From contig JAGIAI010000002.1 of assembly GCA_017744935.1 (NCBI GenBank), positions 186,001 to 250,000 on the forward strand: DNA of 64,000 nucleotides, in the 5' to 3' direction. Made by a program: the position numbers and the translations under genes. Under the pieces are notes generated by a model. The model was not told the origin of the DNA and made no database searches. It worked only from the letters and a program-made list of their open reading frames with translations. The stretch comes from Variovorax sp. GTDB lineage: Bacteria > Pseudomonadota > Gammaproteobacteria > Burkholderiales > Burkholderiaceae_C. Below, piece by piece: positions 18,626 through 26,533 of this stretch. The number at the start of each line of letters is the position of its first letter. Position 1 is the first letter of the stretch.

Positions 18626-20497
18626 ATGCACGGATCCGACCCGACCGAGTGGGACTACGTCATCGTCGGATCGGGGGCGGGCGGCGGCACGCTGGCGGCG
18701 CGGCTCGCCGAGGCGGGCATGCACGTGTTCCTCATCGAAGCGGGTGGCGATCCGCGCATGGGCGCCAGCCGCCTGCCGGACGACTACGACGTGCCGGCAT
18801 TCCATGCCTTCGCCTGCGAGAACCCCGCGATGAGCTGGAGCTTCAATGTGCGCCACTACACCGACGAAGCACAGCAGGCCAGGGACTGGAAGTACGCGCC
18901 AGGGCAGGGCGTGTTCTATCCGCGTGCGGCGGGGTTGGGCGGCTGCACGGCGCACAACGCGATGATCTTCATGCTGCCGCATGCCTCGGATTGGGACCAC
19001 ATCGCGCAGATCACCGGGGACCTCTCCTGGCGCGCGAGCCACATGCGTCGCTATGCGCAGCGCGTGGAGGATTGCCGGCACCGGCCGGTCTGGCGGGCGT
19101 TGCGGCACCTTGGTCTCGATCCGACGGGGCACGGATGGCATGGCTGGTTGCGCACCGAGAAGGCCATTCCGATGACCGTCCTCGGCGACGACGGCCTGGT
19201 GCGCGTGCTGCGCGACACCGCGCGGACCTTCACGAGCAACCTGCCCACGCCTCTGCTCAGCACGCTGCGCTGGTTGCGCGGCGGCATGGGCGACCCCAAT
19301 GCCCGGCGCGCGACCGGCAAGGACTTCGAAGGCATCTGCTACACGCCGCTCGCGACATCCGATCACCGGCGCGTGGGCGTGAGGGAACGCCTGCTCGATG
19401 TGGCCCGGCGGCACGCGGATCGCCTGCACATCGAACTCGGCGCGCTGGCGACGCGGCTGCTGTTCGATTCGGATGGCGGCGTGTCCGGGGTCGAGTACCG
19501 CAAGGGCGAAAGGCTCTACCGCGCGCATGCGGAGCCGAGTACGTCGAACGGCGAACTGCATGAGGTCCGGGCGCAGCGCGAGGTCATTCTTTGCGGTGGT
19601 GCATTCAACACGCCGCAGTTGCTGATGCTCTCCGGCATTGGCCCGGCGGACCATCTGGCCGAACTCGGCATCCCGGTGCGCGTCGATCTTCCGGGCGTCG
19701 GGCGCAATCTGCAGGACCGCTACGAAGTGGCGGTCACCCACCGCATGCGTGCGCCGTGGGAGGTGCTCGAGGGGGCGCGCTTCGATCGCGACGACACGCT
19801 GTGGCGCCACTGGAACGACGGCGAATCGGGCATGTATGCATCGAACGGCGCTGCACTTGGCGTCGTGCAACGATCGCACGCGGCACAGCGCCACGGGCAG
19901 GCGCCGGATCTCTTCTGCATGGCGCTGCTTGCGCGCTTCGAAGGCTACTTCGACGGCTTCTCGAAGTGGATCAGCCAGTACCACGACCACCTCACCTGGG
20001 CCGTGCTCAAGGCGCATACGCGCAACCGAGCGGGCACCGTGCGCCTGCGCTCGGCCGATCCGCGCGACATGCCCGCGATCGACTTCCACTACTTCGACCA
20101 GCACAACGATGAAGCCGGCGAGGACCTGCGGGCAGTGATCGAAGCGATCCGCCTCGTGCGCCGCATGACCGCGCCGCTGATCAAGAGCGGATGGATCGCC
20201 GAAGAGGTCGCGCCCGGCGCTGATGCACAGAGCGACGACGCGCTGGCCGCCTACGTGCGCGACACCGCTTGGGGCCATCACGCTTCGTGCTCGTGCCCCA
20301 TCGGCGCGGAAGAAGAAGGCGGCGTACTGGACAGCACCTTCAGGGTGCATGGCGTGAAGCGGTTGCGCGTGGTCGATGCCTCGGTGTTCCCGCGCATCCC
20401 GGGCTTCTTCATCGTCGCGGCGGTCTACATGATTGCCGAGAAGGCTGCCGACGTGCTCTTGCAGGAGGCAGGCCGCACACGTCTTTCGGCAAATTGA
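18626..20497 (+). CDS. GMC family FAD-dependent oxidoreductase
   Basis: A 623-residue glucose-methanol-choline oxidoreductase. The FAD-binding Rossmann motif is VIVGSGAGGGTLAARLAEAG at about residues 11-30. The second GMC signature region (GAFNTPQLLMLSGIGP) and the C-terminal catalytic histidine region (WGHHASCSCPIG) are both present. No signal peptide or Tat motif is visible, so it looks cytoplasmic. Such enzymes oxidise alcohols and pass electrons to oxygen (making H2O2) or to a cytochrome. It lies 21 bp after the cytochrome gene and upstream of two peroxide-related genes. The substrate is unknown. Confidence 0.9.
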   Translation: MHGSDPTEWDYVIVGSGAGGGTLAARLAEAGMHVFLIEAGGDPRMGASRLPDDYDVPAFHAFACENPAMSWSFNVRHYTDEAQQARDWKYAPGQGVFYPRAAGLGGCTAHNAMIFMLPHASDWDHIAQITGDLSWRASHMRRYAQRVEDCRHRPVWRALRHLGLDPTGHGWHGWLRTEKAIPMTVLGDDGLVRVLRDTARTFTSNLPTPLLSTLRWLRGGMGDPNARRATGKDFEGICYTPLATSDHRRVGVRERLLDVARRHADRLHIELGALATRLLFDSDGGVSGVEYRKGERLYRAHAEPSTSNGELHEVRAQREVILCGGAFNTPQLLMLSGIGPADHLAELGIPVRVDLPGVGRNLQDRYEVAVTHRMRAPWEVLEGARFDRDDTLWRHWNDGESGMYASNGAALGVVQRSHAAQRHGQAPDLFCMALLARFEGYFDGFSKWISQYHDHLTWAVLKAHTRNRAGTVRLRSADPRDMPAIDFHYFDQHNDEAGEDLRAVIEAIRLVRRMTAPLIKSGWIAEEVAPGADAQSDDALAAYVRDTAWGHHASCSCPIGAEEEGGVLDSTFRVHGVKRLRVVDASVFPRIPGFFIVAAVYMIAEKAADVLLQEAGRTRLSAN

Positions 20498-20558
20498 CGA
20501 CCCCCATCGATCGGCAGACACTTTGTGAACAAAGGGGCATTCCCCGAGGAGAAGGCGT

Positions 20559-20990
20559 ATGGCATATGACGTGCAGCAATTGCTGGGCATGTCGCAGCAG
20601 CAACTCGACGACCTGTTCCGCGAAAGCCCGGCCGGCGACATTCCCAACGGGGAAGCCGACGGCACCGCGATCATTGCGCCCGGCACGCACTATTCCGAAT
20701 CGATCGCGAAGATCATCAATTACTTCGGCTGGCAGGGCAAAGTGTTCGATGCCGAGAAGGGCGTGCTGAAGAACAAGGTCACACCTTTCGGCGTCGAGGC
20801 CATCGTCGCCAAGGTCGGCAAGGGCGAGAGCTGGCTCGACGGCAAGGAGTGCATCGTGCTCGACTACTCCGCCACCTCGATGGTGGCGCACTGGATCCGC
20901 GACGAGATCCGGCTGATATCGCCCAGCTTCTACCTGGGCAAGGTGTATTGGGGCAAAGAGCGGCTGATCGACTTCTGCCTCAAGTTCTGA
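20559..20990 (+). CDS. Conserved protein of unknown function in the redox cluster
   Basis: A 143-residue soluble protein with no signal peptide, membrane segment or cysteine motif that I can name. The start ATG follows GAGGAGAAGG. The C-terminal half (VLDYSATSMVAHWIRDEIRL, then YLGKVYWGKERLIDFCLKF with the last residue at 143) looks like a beta-rich small-molecule-binding fold, but this is a guess. It is 61 bp after the GMC gene and 7 bp before the next gene, so it belongs to the cluster. Confidence 0.75.
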   Translation: MAYDVQQLLGMSQQQLDDLFRESPAGDIPNGEADGTAIIAPGTHYSESIAKIINYFGWQGKVFDAEKGVLKNKVTPFGVEAIVAKVGKGESWLDGKECIVLDYSATSMVAHWIRDEIRLISPSFYLGKVYWGKERLIDFCLKF

Positions 20991-20997
20991 TGATGCG

Positions 20998-22293
20998 GTG
21001 ACGCCTCAATCGCACTTCATGGTGGTGGCAGCCATCGTGCCGGACCGGGAGTCCGCGCTGCGCGAGTTGCTGGACACGATGAACCTGCTGCCGGGCATGG
21101 CCGATCCCGCGAACGCGCTCGTGCCCTTCGGAGCGTTCGAGCGCCTGCACTTCGCGCGCTTCGCGGTTCTCGTCGACACCACGGGTTCCGATTTCGAGGT
21201 CTTCGATCTGCCGAGGCCGCAAGTGCCCGTCTACCTGGCATTCCTCGGCGAGTGCGACGGGCCGGCAGAGGTGCAGCTCGCGGCGTTCGCCGACAAGGCA
21301 GGAAATGGCCTTCGGCGCATCTTCTCTCACTGCGCGGGCTTCGATGCGGGAGGTGACCTGCTTGCGTGGATGACGGCCCGCCAGACACCGACATCGGCGG
21401 GCTACGTGAACTGGATCGGACGCACCGTGAAGCAGATCCGCGAGAACAGCGCGCTTCAACAAGCGCTTTCTTCGCAGGTGCCACGTGACGGCGCTGCCGC
21501 CGACGACCCGCAGGCCGCGCGGCATGCCCTGATGGAATATGTGCAGCAGGAGCAGCTCGAAGGCCGCCTGCTGCTCACATCGACGGAGCGCACGCCCTTC
21601 GGCTGGCAACTGCGCAATTGCATTCATGCGATCGGTATTCCCTTGATCGGGTTGATCCTGTTGCCACTGATCATCGTCCTGACGCCGTTCGCGATCGTGA
21701 TGCTGCGCCGCCACGAAACGAGCGACCCCGAGTTCTGCCCGCGTCCCGATCGGGCTGCCGTGCGGGAGATGCAGCAGCTGGAGGACCACGACCTCACCAA
21801 CAGCTTCACCGCGCTCGGGCCGGTCAAGCCCGGCTGGTTCCGCCGTCGATTGACGCAACTCCTGCTGCTGCTCATCGACTACGCGGCCCGGCACGTCTTC
21901 GGGCGAGGTCATCTGGCGCGGGTGCAGACGATTCATTTCGCGCGCTGGGTCTTCATCGACGACAAGGCGCGCGTGCTGTTCGCGAGCAACTATGACGGCA
22001 GCCATGAAAGCTACATGGATGACTTCATCAACAAGGCCGCGTGGGGGCTGAACCTGATCTTCAGCAACGGCTTCGGCTGGCCGCGCACCGACTGGCTGGT
22101 CAAGGGCGGCGCGCGCCATGAACTGCGTTTCAAGTACTACCAGCGGCGCCACCAGTTGCCGACGCAGGTCTGGTACAAGGCCTACCCCGGCCTCACGCTC
22201 ACGGACCTCAACCGCAACCAGCGCATCCGCGAGGGCTTCGAGATGGCAGCGATGAGTGACGAACAGGCGCTCGCATGGCTGAGGCTGCTATGA
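20998..22293 (+). CDS. Membrane protein of unknown function with internally duplicated domains
   Basis: A 431-residue protein with a GTG start. Two similar segments can be aligned by eye: residues about 50-115 (LHFARF ... FLGECDGPAEV ... GLRRIFSHCAGF) and 312-361 (IHFARW ... FASNYDGSHES ... GLNLIFSNGFGW). A strongly hydrophobic stretch at about 211-236 lies between them. The duplicated unit may be a ferredoxin-like fold of the dimeric alpha/beta-barrel kind, the same fold class as the adjacent DyP peroxidase; this is an inference. It overlaps the DyP gene by 4 bp, so the two are translationally coupled. I know no function. Confidence 0.75.
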   Translation: MTPQSHFMVVAAIVPDRESALRELLDTMNLLPGMADPANALVPFGAFERLHFARFAVLVDTTGSDFEVFDLPRPQVPVYLAFLGECDGPAEVQLAAFADKAGNGLRRIFSHCAGFDAGGDLLAWMTARQTPTSAGYVNWIGRTVKQIRENSALQQALSSQVPRDGAAADDPQAARHALMEYVQQEQLEGRLLLTSTERTPFGWQLRNCIHAIGIPLIGLILLPLIIVLTPFAIVMLRRHETSDPEFCPRPDRAAVREMQQLEDHDLTNSFTALGPVKPGWFRRRLTQLLLLLIDYAARHVFGRGHLARVQTIHFARWVFIDDKARVLFASNYDGSHESYMDDFINKAAWGLNLIFSNGFGWPRTDWLVKGGARHELRFKYYQRRHQLPTQVWYKAYPGLTLTDLNRNQRIREGFEMAAMSDEQALAWLRLL

Positions 22294-23780
22294 GCGCCCG
22301 ACCGGTCGACTACGAGGACATCCAGGGCATCGTGCGCTTTGGCTACAAGCGCATGACGCAGGCCGTCTTCCTCCTGCTGCGCGTGACGGACGCCGACGCC
22401 GCGCGCGCATGGCTCGCGAATGCGCGCGTCACCAGCGCGATGACGCAGGAGCCGCCGCCCACGAAAGCGCTGCAGATCGCCTTCACGAGCATTGGCTTGC
22501 GTGCGCTTGGCGTGGCCGACGACATCATCGAAGGCTTTTCGACCGAGTTCATCGTCGGCATGACGAGCGATCCTGCGCGTGCGCGGCGCCTTGGCGACAT
22601 CGGTCCGAGCGATCCTGCCCACTGGCAGTGGGGTGGAACGCCCGACGAGATCCCGCACCTGATGGTGATGCTCTATGCGGAACCTGGAGGCCTGGAGGCG
22701 TGGGGCACCGAGGCGATGGAAGGCGCGGAGCAAGGTCTGGAGCAACTCGCCTGTCTCATGACCTCGGACATGGACGGCATCGAGCCCTTCGGCTTCGTGG
22801 ACGGCATCTCCGAGCCCACCATCGACTGGCAGCGCGAGCGCGTGGCGTGTGACGTGGAGCGCGAGGATTACACCAATCTGTCCTGCCTCGGCGAGTACCT
22901 GCTCGGCTATCCGAATGAATACGGGGAGTACACGGACCGGCCGCTGCTCGACGCGCAGCGCGATCCCGATGCGCTGCTGTCGTCGGCCGAGGACGCGCCC
23001 GAGAAGGCCGACTTTGGCCGCAATGGCAGCTACCTCGTGCTGCGGCAGCTCGAACAGGACGTATCGGGTTTCTGGCGCTTCATCGACGCGCAGGTGCAAG
23101 GCGATCCGGTGGCCCGCCAGCGACTCGCCGAAGCGATGGTCGGTCGTACGATGGACGGCGAGCCGCTCGTCGGCCGCACCAACGAAGCCATCGACGGCGA
23201 AGACGATCCGCGCAACACCTTCACCTACCGCGACGATCACGCGGGACTGCGCTGCCCGATCGGTGCGCATATCCGCCGCAGCAACCCGCGCAATGCCGAT
23301 CTGCCGGCGGGACCTTCGGGTTTCATTTCATGGGCCAAGCGCACGCTGGGTTTCGATGCCGAGGCGCTCGCTGACGACCTCGTGGCCTCGACGCGCTTTC
23401 ATCGACTGCTGCGGCGCGGACGTGAATACGGCCCCGGCGTTTCGCTGCCCGACGCACTTGCGGGACAGACACCGCAGGAGGGCACTGGCCTGCACTTCAT
23501 CTGCCTCGGTGCCAACATCGCGCGGCAGTTCGAGTTCGTGCAGTCGGCCTGGCTCGCGGGCATCCGCTTCAACGGGTCGCAGAACGAAAGCGATCCGCTC
23601 ATTGGCAACCATCTCCCGCGCGCCGACGGCACCGCAACCGACTGCTTCTCGATGCCGGTGGCCGACGGAGCCGCTCAGCGCGTCTGCGGGCTGCCGCAGT
23701 TCATCACGGTGCTCGGCGGTGCGTACTTCTTCCTGCCTGGGCTGCGTGCGCTGCGCTACATCGCGAAGGGAGAGCCATGA
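22290..23780 (+). CDS. DyP-type heme peroxidase
   Basis: A 496-residue dye-decolorizing peroxidase. The hallmark GxxDG motif is GFVDG (168-172, catalytic Asp171), and the proximal heme-ligand histidine lies in CPIGAHIRRSNPR (His327). The N-terminus (DIQGIVRFGYKRM) is typical of DyP proteins and there is no Tat signal, so it is predicted to be cytoplasmic or to be carried by a partner. DyP enzymes reduce H2O2 while oxidising organic substrates. The start ATG overlaps the previous stop (ATGA), and the 3' end overlaps the catalase-like gene by 4 bp. Confidence 0.93.
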   Translation: MSARPVDYEDIQGIVRFGYKRMTQAVFLLLRVTDADAARAWLANARVTSAMTQEPPPTKALQIAFTSIGLRALGVADDIIEGFSTEFIVGMTSDPARARRLGDIGPSDPAHWQWGGTPDEIPHLMVMLYAEPGGLEAWGTEAMEGAEQGLEQLACLMTSDMDGIEPFGFVDGISEPTIDWQRERVACDVEREDYTNLSCLGEYLLGYPNEYGEYTDRPLLDAQRDPDALLSSAEDAPEKADFGRNGSYLVLRQLEQDVSGFWRFIDAQVQGDPVARQRLAEAMVGRTMDGEPLVGRTNEAIDGEDDPRNTFTYRDDHAGLRCPIGAHIRRSNPRNADLPAGPSGFISWAKRTLGFDAEALADDLVASTRFHRLLRRGREYGPGVSLPDALAGQTPQEGTGLHFICLGANIARQFEFVQSAWLAGIRFNGSQNESDPLIGNHLPRADGTATDCFSMPVADGAAQRVCGLPQFITVLGGAYFFLPGLRALRYIAKGEP

Positions 23781-25003
23781 ATTCGAACGTCAGCCGTCCG
23801 ACACCGCGCGCCAACACCGGCTCGCTGTGGCGCAATGCCGTCAGCGATGCCGGCATGGCATTCATCCGGCTGGAGCGCCGCTTCGATCCATTGTTCCGGC
23901 CTGCCTTCGATACCTTTCTGCGCGATCCACTGGCGCGCTTCGCCACCGCGCTGATCAACAGCCGGCGCCAGAACGAAGGGCTTGGCATTGCCGAAGAACG
24001 GCTGCTGCCCGATGAAGAAAGCTTCACCGATTCGATCGTCAAGAGCTTCACGCGCCAGATGACCGACCTGTGGAAGCCCGGCGGCTTCGAGCGTGGCGGC
24101 AACACCAAGACGCAGGGCATCGTGCGTGGCGAGTTCATCGTCCACGACGACATCCCGGCGCACATGAAGGTCGGCATCTACGCGAAACCGCAGACTTTCC
24201 GCGCGTGGGTGAGGTTCTCGGGGCCGGGGCCCTATATCACGCCGGACATCGACGACGTGGGCTTCATGAGCATCAGCATCAAGCTCATGGGCGTGCCCGG
24301 CGACAAGCTGATGGACGAGGAGAAGCACACGCTCGACATGTTCGCGGTCTCCACGCCGACCTTCGTGACCCCCGATGCGCGCTGCAATGCGGCGCTGCAA
24401 ATCGAGAGCGTGAAGAATGCGCAGATCTTCTACTTCGTGAACCTGCGCGAGTCGCACATCCTCGACCTGGTGATGCAGTCGCTCTTCATCAAGACCCAGA
24501 GCAGCCCGTTCGAGGCGCCGTATTTCAGCTGCGTGCCCTACCTGATGGGCGAGGGGCAGGCGATGCAGTATTCGGTCTGGCCGAAGACGAACAAGCGCAC
24601 GCCGATCCCGCGGCTGCCGTTCCGTCCGCCGGACGACTACCTTCGCAACGCCATGGTCGCTTCGCTGGCGCAGGGGGATGTGGAGCTCGATTTCCGCATC
24701 CAGATGCAGACCGACTCGCACCTCATGCCGATCGAGAACGCGGGCGTGCTGTGGCCTGAGAAGCTCTCGCCGCGTATCAGCGTCGCGACGCTGCGTCTGC
24801 CGCGGCAGAAGTTCGATTCGCCCGCACAGATGGAATTTGCGAAGCGACTTTCGTACAACCCATGGCACACCATTGCTGAGCATCGCCCGCTCGGCAACCA
24901 GAGCCGCGCGAGGAAGCGGATGTACTGGACGCTGTCGACGCTGCGGCACAACATGAATGCGGTGCCGCATTTCGAGCCGACGGGCGACGAGGTGTTCGAG
25001 TAG
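23777..25003 (+). CDS. Catalase-like family protein (y4iL-like)
   Basis: A 408-residue protein of the catalase superfamily, in the group I recall as y4iL-like. Family traces are FRAWVRFSGPG, MSISIKLMGVPG and the late YNPWHTIAEHRPLGNQSRAR. The usual heme-ligand segment of true catalases (R-x-F-S-Y-x-D-T) is not visible and neither is a clear distal histidine motif, so catalase activity is uncertain. It is translationally coupled to the DyP gene by a 4-bp overlap and is the last gene of the set. The convergent immunity-like gene starts 40 bp downstream. Confidence 0.82.
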   Translation: MNSNVSRPTPRANTGSLWRNAVSDAGMAFIRLERRFDPLFRPAFDTFLRDPLARFATALINSRRQNEGLGIAEERLLPDEESFTDSIVKSFTRQMTDLWKPGGFERGGNTKTQGIVRGEFIVHDDIPAHMKVGIYAKPQTFRAWVRFSGPGPYITPDIDDVGFMSISIKLMGVPGDKLMDEEKHTLDMFAVSTPTFVTPDARCNAALQIESVKNAQIFYFVNLRESHILDLVMQSLFIKTQSSPFEAPYFSCVPYLMGEGQAMQYSVWPKTNKRTPIPRLPFRPPDDYLRNAMVASLAQGDVELDFRIQMQTDSHLMPIENAGVLWPEKLSPRISVATLRLPRQKFDSPAQMEFAKRLSYNPWHTIAEHRPLGNQSRARKRMYWTLSTLRHNMNAVPHFEPTGDEVFE

Positions 25004-25042
25004 GTTGCGGGGTGGAAAACTGAACTTTCGCAGCGCCTCTGG

Positions 25043-25477
25043 TCAAGGCAGCTTTGCACGCAGCCGATCCAGCAACGTGGGAGGGACAAGGATCTCGCCG
25101 CCGTCACTGTCGCTGTCATAGAACAGGGAAACGACACGTTCCTCCAGATTCGTCCTCCAGACGAATACGCCTCCATCCAGATGGAAGTACATCCGCTCGG
25201 CAAACAGCCGGCCTTCCGCATCAAAGAGTTGCAGCAGGACCGTGTGCTGCGCTACGTAGCAATAGCGGCCCGAATAGGGATGAGGCGGCTTGGGCCTCTC
25301 AAACCTGTCCTTCACCGGATACCATTCGCAGCTATCAATTGCCGACATTCGCGTGTGAACGTCATTGGCATAGATGCCCAACTGGATGATCAGCGCGATG
25401 GCAATCAACCATTTGGCCCAAGTGGCGACCACACGCAAGATGCTGAGCTGCCTTGGCGATAGCGACGGGCGAATCAC
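25043..25477 (-). CDS. Candidate immunity protein, copy 3 (distal)
   Basis: A 144-residue protein with one N-terminal membrane helix (about residues 20-38, WLIAIALIIQLGIYANDVHT) and a probable periplasmic domain carrying the conserved stretch PPHPYSGRYCY and two cysteines. It is a close paralogue of the genes at 25571 and 26099; differences cluster in the second half, for example GGVFVWRTNLEERVV. It is the last of three tandem 528-bp units downstream of a DUF6402-like gene. I infer inhibition of that effector. The family itself is unknown to me. Confidence 0.7.
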   Translation of the reverse strand: MIRPSLSPRQLSILRVVATWAKWLIAIALIIQLGIYANDVHTRMSAIDSCEWYPVKDRFERPKPPHPYSGRYCYVAQHTVLLQLFDAEGRLFAERMYFHLDGGVFVWRTNLEERVVSLFYDSDSDGGEILVPPTLLDRLRAKLP

Positions 25478-25566
25478 AGCAAAGGCACCGTGATAGGTGA
25501 GTCGAGCTTCATGGGGATTCGCTCTGAATAGATGATGAAGTCCCCGCCCTGCTTGTGGCGGGCGCG
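25474..25566 (-). pseudogene. Duplicated 30-codon tail of the DUF6402-like gene (copy 3)
   Basis: A fragment encoding the last 30 residues of the protein at 26530 (starts RARHKQGGDF, ends at the same stop). It sits directly before immunity copy 3 and keeps the ATGA stop/start overlap. It has no start of its own and marks the tandem duplication boundary. Confidence 0.75.
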
Positions 25567-25570
25567 AAGG

Positions 25571-26005
25571 TCAAGGCAGCTTTGCACGCAGGCGGTCCAG
25601 CAACGTGGGGGGAACATGGATCCTGCCACCCTCGTAGGTGTCATAAATCAGGGAAATGGCATGACCCTCCCGATCAATGTTCCAGAAAAGATTGGCTCCA
25701 TCCAGAGAGAAGTACATCCGCTCGACAAGCAGTTGTTGACCTTCCGCATCGAAGAGTTGCAGCAGGATGGTGTCCTTCGCTATGTAGCAATAGCGGCCCG
25801 AATAGGGATGAGGCGGCTTGGGCTCCTGAAATCTGCTCTTCACTGGATACCATGTGCAGTCAGGAATTCCGGACATTCGCGTGTGAACGTCATTGGCATA
25901 GATGCCCAACTGGATGATCAGCGCGATGGCAATCAACCATTTGGCCCAAGAGGCGACCACACTCAAGATACTGATCTGCCTCGGTGATAGTGACGGGCGA
26001 ATCAC
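25571..26005 (-). CDS. Candidate immunity protein, copy 2
   Basis: A 144-residue paralogue with the same architecture: N-terminal MIRPSLSPRQ, one membrane helix, a PPHPYSGRYCY core and LLDRLRAKLP at the C-terminus. It is the most diverged copy in the middle: it has GIPDCTWYPV instead of AIDSCEWYPV, one extra residue near QQLLVERM, and a Tyr-Glu-Gly-Gly loop instead of the acidic loop. Such divergence between tandem copies fits paralogues recognising different variants of one effector (inference). Confidence 0.7.
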   Translation of the reverse strand: MIRPSLSPRQISILSVVASWAKWLIAIALIIQLGIYANDVHTRMSGIPDCTWYPVKSRFQEPKPPHPYSGRYCYIAKDTILLQLFDAEGQQLLVERMYFSLDGANLFWNIDREGHAISLIYDTYEGGRIHVPPTLLDRLRAKLP

Positions 26006-26094
26006 AGCAGAGGCACCGCAATGGGTGAGTCGAGCTTCACGGGGATTCGATCTGAATAGATGATGAAGTCCCCGCCTTGTTTGTGGCGGGCGCG
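26002..26094 (-). pseudogene. Duplicated 30-codon tail of the DUF6402-like gene (copy 2)
   Basis: Encodes a diverged version of the last 30 residues of the 26530 protein (RARHKQGGDFIIYSDR, then PVKLDSPIAVPLL). Its TGA stop overlaps the ATG of immunity copy 2 exactly as the intact gene's stop overlaps copy 1. It is not an independent gene. Confidence 0.75.
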
Positions 26095-26098
26095 GAGG

Positions 26099-26533
26099 TC
26101 AAGGCAGCTTTGCACGCAGCCGATCCAGCAACCTGGGGGGGACATTGATCTTGCCGTCGTCACTGTCGCTGTCATAGAACAGGGCAACGGCACGTCCCTC
26201 CCGATTCGTGCTCCAGACGAATACGCCTCCATCCAGATTGAAGTACATCCGCTCGGCAAACAGCCCGCCTTCCGCATCCAAGAGTTGCAGCAGGACCGTG
26301 TGCTTCGCTACGTAGCAATAGCGACCCGAATAGGGATGAGGCGGCCTGGGTTCCTCAAACCGGTCCTTCACTGGATACCATTTGCAGCTATCGATTGCCG
26401 ACATGCGCGTGTGAACGTCATTGGCATAGATGCCCAACTGGATGATCAGCGCGATGGCAATCAACCATTTGGCCCAAGAGGCGACCACACGCAAGATCCT
26501 GAGCTGCCTTGGTGATAGTGACGGGCGAATCAC
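26099..26533 (-). CDS. Candidate immunity protein, copy 1 (proximal)
   Basis: A 144-residue protein with a single N-terminal transmembrane helix and a probable periplasmic domain of about 105 residues. Its ATG overlaps the stop of the DUF6402-like gene by 4 bp, so the pair is translationally coupled, as expected for an effector and its protector. It is nearly identical to copy 3 in the second half (DGGVFVWSTNREGRAV). G+C content is below that of the surrounding genes. Confidence 0.72.
   Translation of the reverse strand: MIRPSLSPRQLRILRVVASWAKWLIAIALIIQLGIYANDVHTRMSAIDSCKWYPVKDRFEEPRPPHPYSGRYCYVAKHTVLLQLLDAEGGLFAERMYFNLDGGVFVWSTNREGRAVALFYDSDSDDGKINVPPRLLDRLRAKLP

Noticed and set aside
18605..20686. 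Long - strand open frame opposite the GMC oxidoreductase gene
   Set aside because: The + strand encodes an unmistakable GMC enzyme; the antisense frame is a by-product of high third-position GC.
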